From contig CAIIXF020000005.1 of the NCBI GenBank assembly GCA_903813345.2, positions 8,931,375 to 8,995,374 of the forward strand: a stretch of 64,000 bases of DNA, in the 5' to 3' direction. The DNA is from Owenia fusiformis. Its lineage: Eukaryota; Annelida; Polychaeta; Sabellida; Oweniidae. A program made the translations under genes and the position numbers. Under the pieces are notes generated by a model. It saw only the letters and a list, made by a program, of their open reading frames with translations. It did no database searches and was not told the DNA's origin. This document shows, one piece after another, positions 44,399 to 55,042 of this stretch. Position 1 is the stretch's first letter. Each line of letters starts with the position of its first letter.

Positions 44399-44972
44399 TT
44401 TTATTTAATATGTATCATAATACAAGATATGTTAAGTTTCCTGACAAGTGTGACAACTCTATATACATATAACTCTCAGTTAATCAACAATTCGATACTG
44501 CAGTATTTTCTCATCTTACACCTACGTATACACAACTAATTAGATCGTATTTCTCCGAAGAATGCGTAAAGAACTTTCAATAATCTATTAGATTTCTAAT
44601 TGGACAAAAATAACTGAAGACATGAACCTTAAATCGTATTCTCTACAAGTCAGACTCACAAGCAAATTGGGAGTGGGGTCAATGATTTTGATCATTCAGA
44701 TCCTACATGTGAACCTATTGCCCCAACAAGAATCTATATTATTACCACCTTGCCTGGCCTGTTCAAGGGGTATTAGTTCTAGTTTAGAAGGCATTTATTT
44801 TACTATATTGACTTGAGCTATATGTGAAGTCATAGTGGCGGGCCAATAATGGATTATCCGCCTGGCAATGTTTCCTGGGAAATGAGATATCGTTCAATGC
44901 ATATAATTTTCAATCAGTAGTACTCTGTTCTTGCTATTTCAGCCCTGGGCATAAACGGTGGTAATACTACTA

Positions 44973-45072
44973 ATAATGTTATTTCTGCGGGCAAAATAGT
45001 GAAATATTGGACCTTGGGCCTTCAGGCTTTGGTCCAATATTTCACTATATTGCCCTTTGAAATGACATTATT
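44973..45072. repeat. ~100-bp hairpin element
   Basis: Arms of about 43 bp (aataatgttatttctgcggg, then caaaatagtgaaatattgga) pair with the right half with few mismatches around a ~14-base loop (ttgggccttcaggc). This is a very short foldback MITE or an RNA hairpin. Confidence 0.7.
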
Positions 45073-46168
45073 GCACAATTGTAACGTTTGATTAATAATC
45101 AACAGGTAGTAAACATAAAGGTCTTCATGAGCCTAATATACATTTTTTGGAATCATAAATGAATCTTATTTGAATCACATTTGTTCCTGAGGCCTCATCT
45201 GCCTTATTGTCCCTGATGGCAGAAAATTAAACCCTACAATGACAACATCTTTTCATATCTCATGTTTCATGACGCACAGTTATTTCAGGACAGCCATATT
45301 TGACTTTGGGTACACCATTCATTGTAAACAGGTATCTCATTATTGTCAATAAACTTTACATTTGAATTACCAGGTTATGTTACATTATCTGGAGGTTCCA
45401 TGCAACAGCAAATTTTCTCAGTCGTTTTTACTGAAATTTCCCTTTGGGAGGGATTTTACAATTGTTTCCATTTTTAAAGCACTATTTTCCAATAATTTTA
45501 ACTGTGGCCAGAGATTCTAATGAAACCCTGACAAATGATAGAATTTGATTAAAACTGATATGTTGTTATGGTGGAGGTACTCTAACATTGTCATAGCAAC
45601 AGTATGTACAATACATAAGTATGTATCAAGGATTTAGGGTAATGTTCATGTACATGTTACCCTTAGAGGCAACCACATCATAGGACATTTCTCAACAAAG
45701 TAATAAATATACAAAAAAAGTGATGCAACAGTTTACTAAAAAGAATGATTAAGTTTTCTAAAAAACGTGAGCTAAAATTGTTGAATTTTAACTGCTGTTT
45801 TTGAAATATTGAAATAAAAAGTTTTGATACTACCAACTGTTCTTTAAAGAAGGACTGATAATTCATCCTAGGTTATTCAGATAATCAGATACTGGAGATA
45901 TCATCCCTTAAGGCTAAAACAGAAGGAATGAGCAGTGGGTGATGTCTGGAGCGGTGTGTTCAGAGGATGCAGTGTTAGTTAACACTACAAAGCATAAATT
46001 GGGCTGTTTGTACTACATCATCATTCTCCAAACGCAGGGCTCCAAACATCATCCATATGTTCCTTCGTGGAAGAAGGAGGTATACATTCTGGAGGCCTGT
46101 GTTTGGAGGATGCACATCATATTTGATCATACATACAGGTTCACGGCTCACAATAACTTATACCATGT

Positions 46169-46350
46169 CAGGGGTTTCATTAGCAGCAGGCAACAGGCGA
46201 TTTTCACAGATTGTTTTCACAAAATCGCCTGTTGTTCTATTAGGGACTTTTCAACTTTTCCATGTTACATTTAAGGTTCCCATTTATTTTGCCTGTTGTT
46301 TTCATTTACAAGTATATAGCCTCTTGTGAGAAATTCTAGTGAAACCCCTG
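46169..46350. mobile_element. hAT-like nonautonomous element, ~182 bp
   Basis: The ends are caggggtttcattag and the reverse complement of ctagtgaaacccctg. CCATGT occurs directly before the left end and directly after the right end. A nested inverted repeat (caacaggcgatttt / aaaatcgcctgttg) lies inside. A solitary end of the same type lies at 45515-45532. Confidence 0.55.
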
Positions 46351-46457
46351 CCATGTTCAGAGTAATCTCAAGTGTTCAGATCTGGAGCAGACCATTCACA
46401 TTCATACACACAAAAATTATTATATTTTTTGTTTTCTTCAATATGAAATAGTTCCAC

Positions 46458-47447
46458 TTAACTACTTCTGGTTGCCTCGACGACTGCAAATATTAAAACA
46501 CCAGTGAGAAGTCCAGCAACAAGTGAGCATATAATTAATCGTTCAGCTTTCTTAGCGCATTTGCTAGCTTTTGTGAGGTCGCCTTGTTGTACACCAGCTT
46601 GAAATTCATCCCTTGTTTTGTTTGCATACACACAAGCAGGTATCCCAGTTGGGAAGAATAAAAATATAGATACAATTGAAAATACAGTTAACAGCGTCAG
46701 ATCACGTTCTTTTAAAGGACGTACAACCTCTTGTCTTCGGTGTCTATTTGGAACTACTATTATCTTTGATCCGTCTGGCTTCTTAACAACCACTTTTTCT
46801 TTACGCAGAGCACTTTTAGGCTTTCCCTTCTCTTCTGCTGGTCCAGACTGATAATATATTGGATGCTCAGTGTTCTTATCATCATTGAAATGAACCCCCA
46901 TTGATTTATAGTTTATGCGACTGATGGGTTGCTCACCGCCAGGGTCAAAAGATGGATTCACTTGTCCAAGATTTACAGAATCCAGTGAGCTGACATCTGC
47001 ATCAGAGGCAGAAGATTCATGAACAATATCTTTCCAATTACGTTGAGGAGGTGCAGACATTTCAACTATACCTAGGTCAGGGTTAACGGGAATTGGTGCT
47101 ACGGGAGGCTTTTGTACAACTTCCTTCTCCTTTTTAGGGAGACTTCGTCTTCTCTGTGGTGGCCGCTCCCTTCGTGATTGAACACCGCCATTTTCAGCAG
47201 TTCTTGATTGGGCACCATTTTGTTTTCTTTGAGATGAATCTCGTCTTGAGCTGTGGCTACTATCACTACTTCCCCTTCGTCGTTGACTCCCTGGTGACGT
47301 TCCTCTGCTAGATGTGGACCCCCTCCCTGGGGACTTACTTCTAGAGCGTCCACTTGAGCGTCCAGGTGAGGTACCCCTGCTGGGAAAGCTGCCTGGGTTA
47401 GGCCCAGACAGTGACGTTCTCACCTGCCTCCTCGGATTTGTTGACAT
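46458..47447 (-). CDS. Two-helix membrane protein, CD225/dispanin-like, with Arg/Ser-rich N-terminus
   Basis: 329 residues from MSTNPRRQVR. The frame could extend 18 codons upstream, but a good acceptor (tttatttttcag) four bases before this ATG makes it the likely start. Residues 1-105 are rich in Ser, Arg, Gly and Pro with repeated SRGTSPG and RSKSPGR motifs. Residues 110-240 are polar and probably disordered. Two hydrophobic helices follow, about 250-275 (LLTVFSIVSIFLFFPTGIPA) and 304-324 (LIICSLVAGLLTGVLIF). They are joined by a loop with ANKTRDEFQAGVQQGDLTKA and SKCAKKAERL, the spacing and composition of the CD225/dispanin (IFITM-related) domain. That assignment is by pattern, not by search. 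Proteins of this type sit in plasma or endosomal membranes. Confidence 0.75.
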   Translation of the reverse strand: MSTNPRRQVRTSLSGPNPGSFPSRGTSPGRSSGRSRSKSPGRGSTSSRGTSPGSQRRRGSSDSSHSSRRDSSQRKQNGAQSRTAENGGVQSRRERPPQRRRSLPKKEKEVVQKPPVAPIPVNPDLGIVEMSAPPQRNWKDIVHESSASDADVSSLDSVNLGQVNPSFDPGGEQPISRINYKSMGVHFNDDKNTEHPIYYQSGPAEEKGKPKSALRKEKVVVKKPDGSKIIVVPNRHRRQEVVRPLKERDLTLLTVFSIVSIFLFFPTGIPACVYANKTRDEFQAGVQQGDLTKASKCAKKAERLIICSLVAGLLTGVLIFAVVEATRSS

Positions 47448-50400
47448 TTTACTGAAAAATAAACATGTAACATTGATGATGCAAACCCAATTCTGATACA
47501 TGTAAATTATGATGACGATGACTTTATCGATGACACAAGCACTTGTTATCTAACTTTTAACATGTTATATGTACTCTACTCTTCAACTCATTAAAGCTCT
47601 TGCAGATAGATAATAAATATTTATCAAAGTAGGTCATGTCATTATGTTATCATCCATGTTATCATGTTTCTGCATATTTGGACATAAAATATGCCTAAAG
47701 GTAGACATATGTTTTCAATATAATTTTCTTGTTTCATTCAAAAATTCCTTGTTTTCAAGCCAAATGTAGTTCCAGAAATAACTGATTGGACAGAGAGTCC
47801 ACCTCTCCTCTCTCTCTCCCCCTCACCATCCATACAAATTTAATTATCTTCGTTCATTTTTTATATTATGTGTGGAAATTTCTTTTAAAAGCCAGCAGTG
47901 ATATAATTTTGCGATAACATCTCTTTACAAGTTTTTGATCATTACAGGTCATGTAGACCGCCATTGCTTGATTTAAAGCAAAAACATCGACTTAACCATT
48001 TCTTCATGGCTTATGCTTCTTGTGATCTAATTGGTCCATTCGCGAAAATAAGGTGAGCAAGTACAGTTTTGCGGTCTTACATTTGCAATATTATCTGGCC
48101 ATCAGAATAGCAAGATGAGCCGTATGAATTATTTTTTCCTAAATCATTTACAGGGTGATCTCTGCCTTTGACTATCAAATGTTGATATTAATGATGAAGA
48201 TGTGTATTATTTCTTTGAACTATATCAACATTTTTTCTCAAATCTATGACCCTAGGATTGATCCTTGAAATACATCGCATATCGCATGGCCACTCAAAAC
48301 TTTTCCTAAAATTGATTGGATGTTCATCATATAACTTCAGTCAAGGTGATCATCAAAATAATTGTAATGGTGCGACTCAAATTGATATGAACAAGAAAAG
48401 TATACCAAACTTAGCGAAAAGTATTCCATACATAAAATCGTGAGCCGAACTGGTAAGTTTTAAAATTAAAAATACCTAAAGTATTAGTATTACTCACCTG
48501 CCGTAAACTCAAAACTACGGTCCAATCATCAGTCATGTATCGCATTCATCGATTCATATTGACTCTGTACACGATTGAGAGCACTTTATACTAAAATCGC
48601 TATTACATACAACCAGTAAAACACGAAAATGTTACTAATTTTCGATAGGTTTCGAAAAAGAAATCAAATATGGCTACCTTGATGACGTCACTCAGGTGAA
48701 CACCCTTACAAAATTAATCGCATTTGGGGACCGATCAATTTCTTCCGAATCCATAACAATGGTTAGTCATATCACAACACGTAAATTATGTCAAAAGAAG
48801 CTATGGCATGGTAATTTGAATGAATTTATTGATAATAATAGTATTAAATTATCCGATAGATTGATAGCGAATCTCTATAATTTGCTCCGGACTTTATTCC
48901 AATACCACCCTCACAAAATACTACAATTTCAATCAAACAAAATCTTTGCTCAGAGTCGTAGTTCTTAGAAAACGAATCATACAAACCCTGTCATCTCTAT
49001 AATCTAAGGAGATATTTTTCACGGTGGTGAATCCATAAGGAACTTAGCAATATTCAAGAGATTTTCCTAAAAAAAGCAGGTTCGTCATTGCATGGGCATT
49101 CAACTAGAAAGAGCCAGAAAGCCCATTGTCATTGCAAGCTTTTTTAGACAGCTCTTACTATAAGTCATGATTTACCTCTGAAAAGGAAAAGTGAGTTTCC
49201 TTGAGCTTAGGATAATCCAAAAACAATATGGAAATTTGAGGTCAAATATCTGGCCCAAAAGCAACATTTTTTGATATGGTTAATGTACAAAAAGATTGGG
49301 GGACATTGCCTAAATGCTCTCCAAAAAGGAAAAAATAACAATATTATATGCTATCATAGCAGATTTCAATTAAGTCGTATGAATTGGAATAAAATACTGC
49401 ACTTTTGGGGAAAATTGGCTCATAATTGGGGTAAATTGGTGATTACGGGTGGATTAGTGACAGCCTAAGAGATAATCCAATCGTCTTTACTTTCATTCTA
49501 TTGGCCCTTATTGAAGATAACAAATTGGCGAAACAAATGCATTTGCTTTTGTGGTTAAATAATTATAAGAACTAAGTAAGAGCTGTTAAAAAAAAGCTTG
49601 CAATAACGTACCTGCCCCTTTGACGTCTGTACCCATGTCCCTGGGACTCATGTAATGGTCGTGCTTTATCAATTTAGGGCACCCTGACCCGCATTTTGGT
49701 ACCTTATCAAAGTAGTGAGTCAATTTTTCCGATTTTTGTTTATAATTTGAAATCCGAAAGATTTGAGATACTTATCACTCAGTAGTGATCAAAATTGAAA
49801 TACTTTAATTGAAGATTCAAGATTCTGGTCGGGTATGTCCCTTTTCAGAATTCTCCTTCAGAAGACCTTGAAAATCAGAACAATTTAAGCTTAGTGCGCC
49901 CTGGCCCACATTTGGGCACCTTATCAAAGTATTGCGCCTTTTTAGAAATATGTTCCAACTTCCAAATGTCTGTTTATACGGTGTTCTAAATATCTGTTTT
50001 TGGGTTTGGTTTTATATTCAAAAATGAAGTCATATTCTAAAAGTACAAGACTTTGTCAAATATCGGTATTTGTAGGTCTTCGTCCTTCGGTTATTATGAA
50101 AAGGCCATGAATTCGACAGACAATGGAAACAGTAAATCAGAACATTTTTTAATGCTTATTTAGTGTTTGTCAACTCGATCTATTGAATTTCCTTTTTTGC
50201 GTGTACCGTTAATAAGTAACCCGCTATTTTATCAAAAACTAACCTTTGGAACAGGGAGCTGTACACAGTGACCTAAATCAGTCGAGTTTGTACAGTAATG
50301 ATGACACATGGCAATTCATAACATTCACTAAAAATATCAACTTTCAAATGGAACTAAACTGTAAAGTAAAAAAAAACTTAAAGTCTGCTTGGATGATAGT

Positions 50401-50668
50401 GATGTGATTGAAATTATTGATGTATTGTGGATATGTTATGGGTCTTTCGCTACTTGACAAAATGGGACGCTGACAAATATACGAAAGTTCATGCGACAGT
50501 AGTACGGGTGTCTACGAGTGGCAAAGGTTCGTCAAATATGAGATAAGGACGATCATAATGTCGATGACGTGATCATTCTGAATTAAAACGAAATTATGCT
50601 ACATAAGTTAAAAAACGAATGTTTAGACTTATTTATCGAGCCATAGACAGTCCTCGTCATTAGCAGTC
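47448..50668. other. Intron and spacer between dispanin-like and glycosyltransferase-like genes
   Basis: 47,452-48,497 is the presumed first intron of the minus-strand gene, with a CT-rich run at 47796-47825. From 48,700 to 50,668 there is no supported gene. A direct repeat occurs twice (tgacccgcattttggtacct near 49687 and tggcccacatttgggcacct near 49902), each followed by tatcaaagta. Confidence 0.45.
48498..48690 (-). promoter_or_regulatory. Likely non-coding first exon and promoter of the dispanin-like gene
   Basis: On the minus strand a near-perfect donor (ggcag/gtgagt) ends at 48498, about 1.05 kb upstream of the coding exon's acceptor. About 185 bases further upstream is a palindromic CRE, TGACGTCA (48683-48690). 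The start site is not defined by sequence. Confidence 0.45.
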
Positions 50669-53635
50669 ATGCTTGGGTTACCATCATCAACCTTTGCATT
50701 GAAATTAAAGATCAGTGTATTCATTATCATTATAATGGCCGCCGCATCATGCCTCACGTTCATGTGGTTCATACACGCAAACAACACCTCAAAAGCTAAG
50801 TACAGATACACCAGCGAATATGAAATTATGAACATTGATCCCACTGTAGCTGAGATGATCAGGAAGGCAAAATTATTTTCCAACGAGGCGGACTTTGATC
50901 ATCGAATCGATAACAACCCTGATCCAAAAGCTCACATGTACGATTATTGGGAAGCCAAGAGAATTAAGTATAACATAACAGGGTATAACATTGCAATTGG
51001 ATGTGCTATTACCACGAGAGGAAGTAACATTGATGAATATAACATCAATAGTATGCCCTTCTTCCAGTACCTATTTAAATCGTTTTGCAGAACTGCCAGT
51101 GGTGGTTTCAGCTACCATTTTTATATTGCACATGATCATGACGACCCCTTTTTCTCACAGAAACACTCTCATAGAAGATTCGAAAAAGAGTTTTATAGAA
51201 TAACAGCTGAACAGAAACAGATTGAAGTAGAATGGACGGTACATTTACATTACGTTGATTGCGATCACTCACGCAAGCCAGCGTGGGCTCAGAATGATGC
51301 CATGACGGCTGCCTACTTCGACAATATGGACTACTTTTACAGAGTTAATGACGACTCTATGTTTCAATCTCCCGTATGGGTCGAGGCGATGATAGAAGAG
51401 CTACTCAAACGTAATCCAACAAACGTTGGCGTTGTTGGCCCATCTGTTATGGGGGGCAACCAATACATTTTCACGCACGACTTTGTCCATCGTACGCATA
51501 TTGACATATTTGGGTTTTACTACCCCAGGCGGTTCACAGATTGGTGGGCCGACGATTGGATTTCAAACGTCTATCCTCATGAATACAGGAAACGAATGTA
51601 TGATGTGAGAGTTCGACATTTCCTTGCAGATTCTAGGTACAAGGTTAGTTATGCCAATGAGCAGTACGTACAAGAGGAAACTCGTACAAACGCTGAATGG
51701 TTTGATGAGTGGCTCCACTACAAACATGCTTTAGCAGAGGTAGACCGTACACATACACTGTCTAATAAAGTCATCGCATTCAGCTTATATGGCTCTGAAA
51801 AGACGTTTACATATGGAGCCATCAGAAATGCAGTCCTTGCCCAAATGATGCTACCCGGATGGAAAGTCAGAATTTACACTGGAAGTTGCAGTTACAAATA
51901 CACCGTGCCAAATAAAATATTGAACAAACTGAAACAACTCGGTGCAATAATACATAACGTGGATGATGATGTTTGCAATAATATAGCCCCGGGTATGTGG
52001 CGATACTTAGTTGCGGATGAAAATGAAACTGACTATTTTATTGTAAGAGACTCTAATGCAAGACTCAGTGCCCGTGAGGTCCATGTCGTTTCTGAATGGA
52101 CGAGCAAAGGTTCATTATGTCACTGTATCAGAGATCACAAAACTCCCAGGATTGAACCAATTGTATCTGGTTTGTTCGGTGGCAGACCCGCGATGATTAG
52201 AGCCGTTTTGAAAGTAACAATGAAAAAGCTCTTACTATGGAACACGTCAAGGGAAATAATATTGAAAAAGCTTTGGAAAGTTTTGAAACCCCGATGCTTG
52301 TGTCATGACAGTGTTAGTTGTGATACATGGCCAAATTCAAAACCATTTGAACATGCCGTAAGAAAGGGAAAATACATAGGAAAACATTTTACTGAATTTG
52401 GTCAACCTATTGAGGGTGATTTTAGCAAGAAAATAGTGCAACGGAATCCAAACTTTAAATGCACTACAGAAACGAACAATGAGCTTGGACAAACGATCAA
52501 CAAACTTAAAAGGATGACCATGTGGAGCATGGATTACAATATTGCTCATATATATGCCATTAAGTATCTTTTCGAAGCTTATGGCATTACTACAATAGAC
52601 AAGAGTTTGTCACCTGGTTGTGCCATCACTCACACGTGTGCGACTGGAATGAAAGTGCGGACAGATTATTACAGTGGGCTTAATTTGAATCCTTATCTTA
52701 TTCAGCAATTTTATAATGCTTACAGGAATGACCCCCAGATGAAAAATGTTGACTTCTTCCTTTGTGTTTCACCAATCTCTATGTGTAGATTATATGAAAA
52801 GTTCAGCAAACCGATGCTCCTTCTCGCAACAAACAGATACGAATTTGGAAGCGATGATTTCTACCGTTGGAAAGAATTGGACATGTACCTGGAGCTTTAC
52901 TCTAGTCAGCCACAAAATGTAATAGCTGCTTCAAACCTATATGATCTCAATTATATAAAGTACTACACTGGTATTCAACCTGTGTTGGTACCCCTTACCT
53001 GTAACTATGTGAATGAGAGGTACAATCCATCCAAGGAAACAATAATTCTTGCACAAATACCAAACTCTGATTTTCGATCAAAATTGATGACAGACATATC
53101 TAATACCCAAAGTCAATTTATTAAATCCGATTTCAACTTCCGATATGTTGGTGATGAATACTCCGATTTTGAAGTCTCAGATTTAGCAAAGCACCCGGCT
53201 GTGATAATGGTACCAAAGCAAGTATCAACCATATTGTTTTGCGAGGTGTATCAAATAGGTATACCTGTGTTTATTCCTACGGTTGAACTACTCACTTCAT
53301 GGCATGTGAACTATAATGTCGTATCTGGAAAATCACTAGGGGGATCGATCAACGCCCCTTTACCCTCGGGTGTAAATGCCAGTGCACCCGACCCTAACCG
53401 ACTAGAGGAGTATGACGTGAAACATTGGTTGGGGTATGCAGATTTTTACCAATGGCCTCATGTGATAACGTTCAACTCTATGGAAGATTTGTTAAGGAAA
53501 CTTAGTAATACTAATTTCACAGCAGTGAGTGAGCAAATGACAGATTATTCAAAACGCAAGCATAAGTTTGCATTGAAACAATGGTCTCAAATTTTTAAAA
53601 CCATGTTTGCTGTTCGTTTTAATAATAAAAAATGA
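50669..53635 (+). CDS. Putative multi-module Golgi glycosyltransferase, type II membrane protein, intronless
   Basis: 988 residues with no intron. One transmembrane helix lies at about 12-35 near the N-terminus (type II topology). Module A, about 100-345, has a sheet entry IAIGCAITTRG, an acidic YFYRVNDDSMF (227-231) resembling a DXD nucleotide-sugar/metal site, and THDFVHRTHIDIFGFYYP, then WWADDWISNVY. Module B, about 365-600, starts VIAFSLYGSEKTFTYGAIRN and contains YFIVRDSNARLSARE, then SEWTSKG and SGLFGGRPAMIRA. Module C, about 610-960, contains CAITHTCATGMKVRTDYYSG, a KPMLLLATNRYEFG segment and EVYQIGIPVFIPTVELLTSWH, the latter like GT-B donor-side motifs. I infer two or three fused glycosyltransferase-type domains acting in the Golgi. 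No named family could be assigned, and substrate is unknown. The start is the first ATG of the open frame. The lack of introns may mean retroposition or transfer. Confidence 0.7.
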   Translation: MLGLPSSTFALKLKISVFIIIIMAAASCLTFMWFIHANNTSKAKYRYTSEYEIMNIDPTVAEMIRKAKLFSNEADFDHRIDNNPDPKAHMYDYWEAKRIKYNITGYNIAIGCAITTRGSNIDEYNINSMPFFQYLFKSFCRTASGGFSYHFYIAHDHDDPFFSQKHSHRRFEKEFYRITAEQKQIEVEWTVHLHYVDCDHSRKPAWAQNDAMTAAYFDNMDYFYRVNDDSMFQSPVWVEAMIEELLKRNPTNVGVVGPSVMGGNQYIFTHDFVHRTHIDIFGFYYPRRFTDWWADDWISNVYPHEYRKRMYDVRVRHFLADSRYKVSYANEQYVQEETRTNAEWFDEWLHYKHALAEVDRTHTLSNKVIAFSLYGSEKTFTYGAIRNAVLAQMMLPGWKVRIYTGSCSYKYTVPNKILNKLKQLGAIIHNVDDDVCNNIAPGMWRYLVADENETDYFIVRDSNARLSAREVHVVSEWTSKGSLCHCIRDHKTPRIEPIVSGLFGGRPAMIRAVLKVTMKKLLLWNTSREIILKKLWKVLKPRCLCHDSVSCDTWPNSKPFEHAVRKGKYIGKHFTEFGQPIEGDFSKKIVQRNPNFKCTTETNNELGQTINKLKRMTMWSMDYNIAHIYAIKYLFEAYGITTIDKSLSPGCAITHTCATGMKVRTDYYSGLNLNPYLIQQFYNAYRNDPQMKNVDFFLCVSPISMCRLYEKFSKPMLLLATNRYEFGSDDFYRWKELDMYLELYSSQPQNVIAASNLYDLNYIKYYTGIQPVLVPLTCNYVNERYNPSKETIILAQIPNSDFRSKLMTDISNTQSQFIKSDFNFRYVGDEYSDFEVSDLAKHPAVIMVPKQVSTILFCEVYQIGIPVFIPTVELLTSWHVNYNVVSGKSLGGSINAPLPSGVNASAPDPNRLEEYDVKHWLGYADFYQWPHVITFNSMEDLLRKLSNTNFTAVSEQMTDYSKRKHKFALKQWSQIFKTMFAVRFNNKK

Positions 53636-54504
53636 CGTCAATGAAAGCTCCAAAATGTTCATGTGGATCATTTATCTTTAATATTCATTAATTTACGATT
53701 GTTATGAACATGGGCTTTCAATAGATTGAGTGCCCATGTTACGAACCTAGTCATCTCTCCTACCCTGGGATGTATTCCAATCCAGTATTTATCCTAGATT
53801 CTAATCTACAAACTATTCTCCATATTTGATAATCCAATACAATAGCCTCACATCCTTCGTTCTTTTAATTATTCAAACATATTTTCTGATTTTTTTACAG
53901 AGATTGTAGGGTATGACGAACATAGAGAACGTTTTACTTTTAAAATTAAATGTCATTCTCAACTAAGTATTTAGTCTAGCTACAAGCCTTGTAAGCCCTA
54001 CCCCCCCCCCCATTTCTACCATACAGGTGTACTTGGTGTGTTTCCACAAATGGTCCTATGTGAGAAGGTGAATAGTCAAGTAGCCTAAGTGGGAGGGGGT
54101 CACGGGGGTTTGTAGCTAGACTACTGAGGATTGAAGATTAAACTCGAGTGATCTTTTCTTTTGGCAACTTCCCTAAATTATTTTTCTCTAGTCAAAGTAA
54201 AGTTGTCTTCCAAAAAATCATTATTCATGTGCCTAAAGTGCAAGACCGTGATTACGATTACGTGTCTTCTCAAAAATTAAAATTACCAATGTATTTATAT
54301 AGATCTAGAAGATGGTTATGTTACCAACGTTACTACATTTACTCACGGCCTTTCAACTAATTGAAACCCACTGATGATTTACTAGGATGAAGAAAATGTA
54401 CTTTCCTAGAAGAGGGTTGCGTACCAACGTTACCACATAGGATTTATCCATGTATTCATTTATCCACAAGTTGATAGGATGAGATATTCTGTAACACTCC
54501 ACTG

Positions 54505-54720
54505 GGCGGATCTGGGTGGTACCCCTTGGGTGGGCCCAGAAAAGTGGTCCTTTTTGGTCATTACTGGGCCTTGTAAGACTTATTGTTTAATTTCAGGGAA
54601 ATTTTGAAGAAAATGGGCCTCAAAGTTTTAATATATTTGGGCCCATTTTTGGGTTTTAGGGGCCCAAAACTTATTTTCTCTGACCAGAAATTTGCTCCCC
54701 CTGGTTCCCAGATCCGCCCC
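54505..54720. mobile_element. MITE-like element with GGCGGATCTGGG ends
   Basis: The inverted ends (ggcggatctggg and cccagatccgcc) enclose about 215 bp with several GGGCCCA-containing palindromes. The superfamily was not determined. Confidence 0.55.
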
Positions 54721-54943
54721 TGCAGTCCCTAACGATGTAACTTCCTTGACCTAGTTCAACACTGTACAGTTATAGAAAATGTGAAATCACACTTCCTTAA
54801 GAGACCTTAGGTTATCGAAAGTGTCAGTGCTAAAGTGACATCAATTATCAACATTTTTCAAATTGCCCGCGATATCTTCGACACTAAACGAACAGAATTT
54901 ATTTGAGGGGATTTCCTTTTCAAGTAGAGGGATTTCCTTCTTG

Positions 54944-54985
54944 ATTGGTCAATAAAAGTCACGTGGCCGAAGCTTCCGCCATCTT
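54944..54985 (+). promoter_or_regulatory. Proximal promoter motifs of RYBP/YAF2: ATTGG, CACGTG E-box and YY1-type site
   Basis: An inverted CCAAT box (ATTGG, 54944), a CACGTG E-box (54960-54965) and CCGCCATCTT (54976-54985; reverse complement AAGATGGCGG, the YY1 core) lie within 100 bases upstream of the RYBP/YAF2 start codon. Confidence 0.55.
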
Positions 54986-55042
54986 CAGATTTTGCTTTGC
55001 AGGTTCTCTACAACTCTTCACGTTTCTGGTGATTTGAGTGAA

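Larger units (their letters stand above)
38754..46457. other. Spacer with small repeats
   Basis: About 7.7 kb, AT-rich, with no supported gene; open frames are short and featureless. It holds a 20-bp repeat (40560-40618), a 22-bp repeat (43229-43296), a poly-C run (43554-43575), a dispersed repeat (43610-43725), small inverted repeats (44247-44398, 44973-45072) and a hAT-like MITE (46169-46350). The 3' UTR of the minus-strand gene at 46458 must start here. Confidence 0.5.
53636..55042. other. Spacer between glycosyltransferase-like gene and RYBP/YAF2
   Basis: No gene supported. It contains a poly-C run (54001-54010), a MITE-like element (54505-54720) and the proximal promoter of the RYBP/YAF2 gene. 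Confidence 0.5.

Noticed and set aside
45939-46329. Overlapping plus-strand open frames of 90-111 codons
   Set aside because: They overlap a hAT-like MITE and show no protein features.
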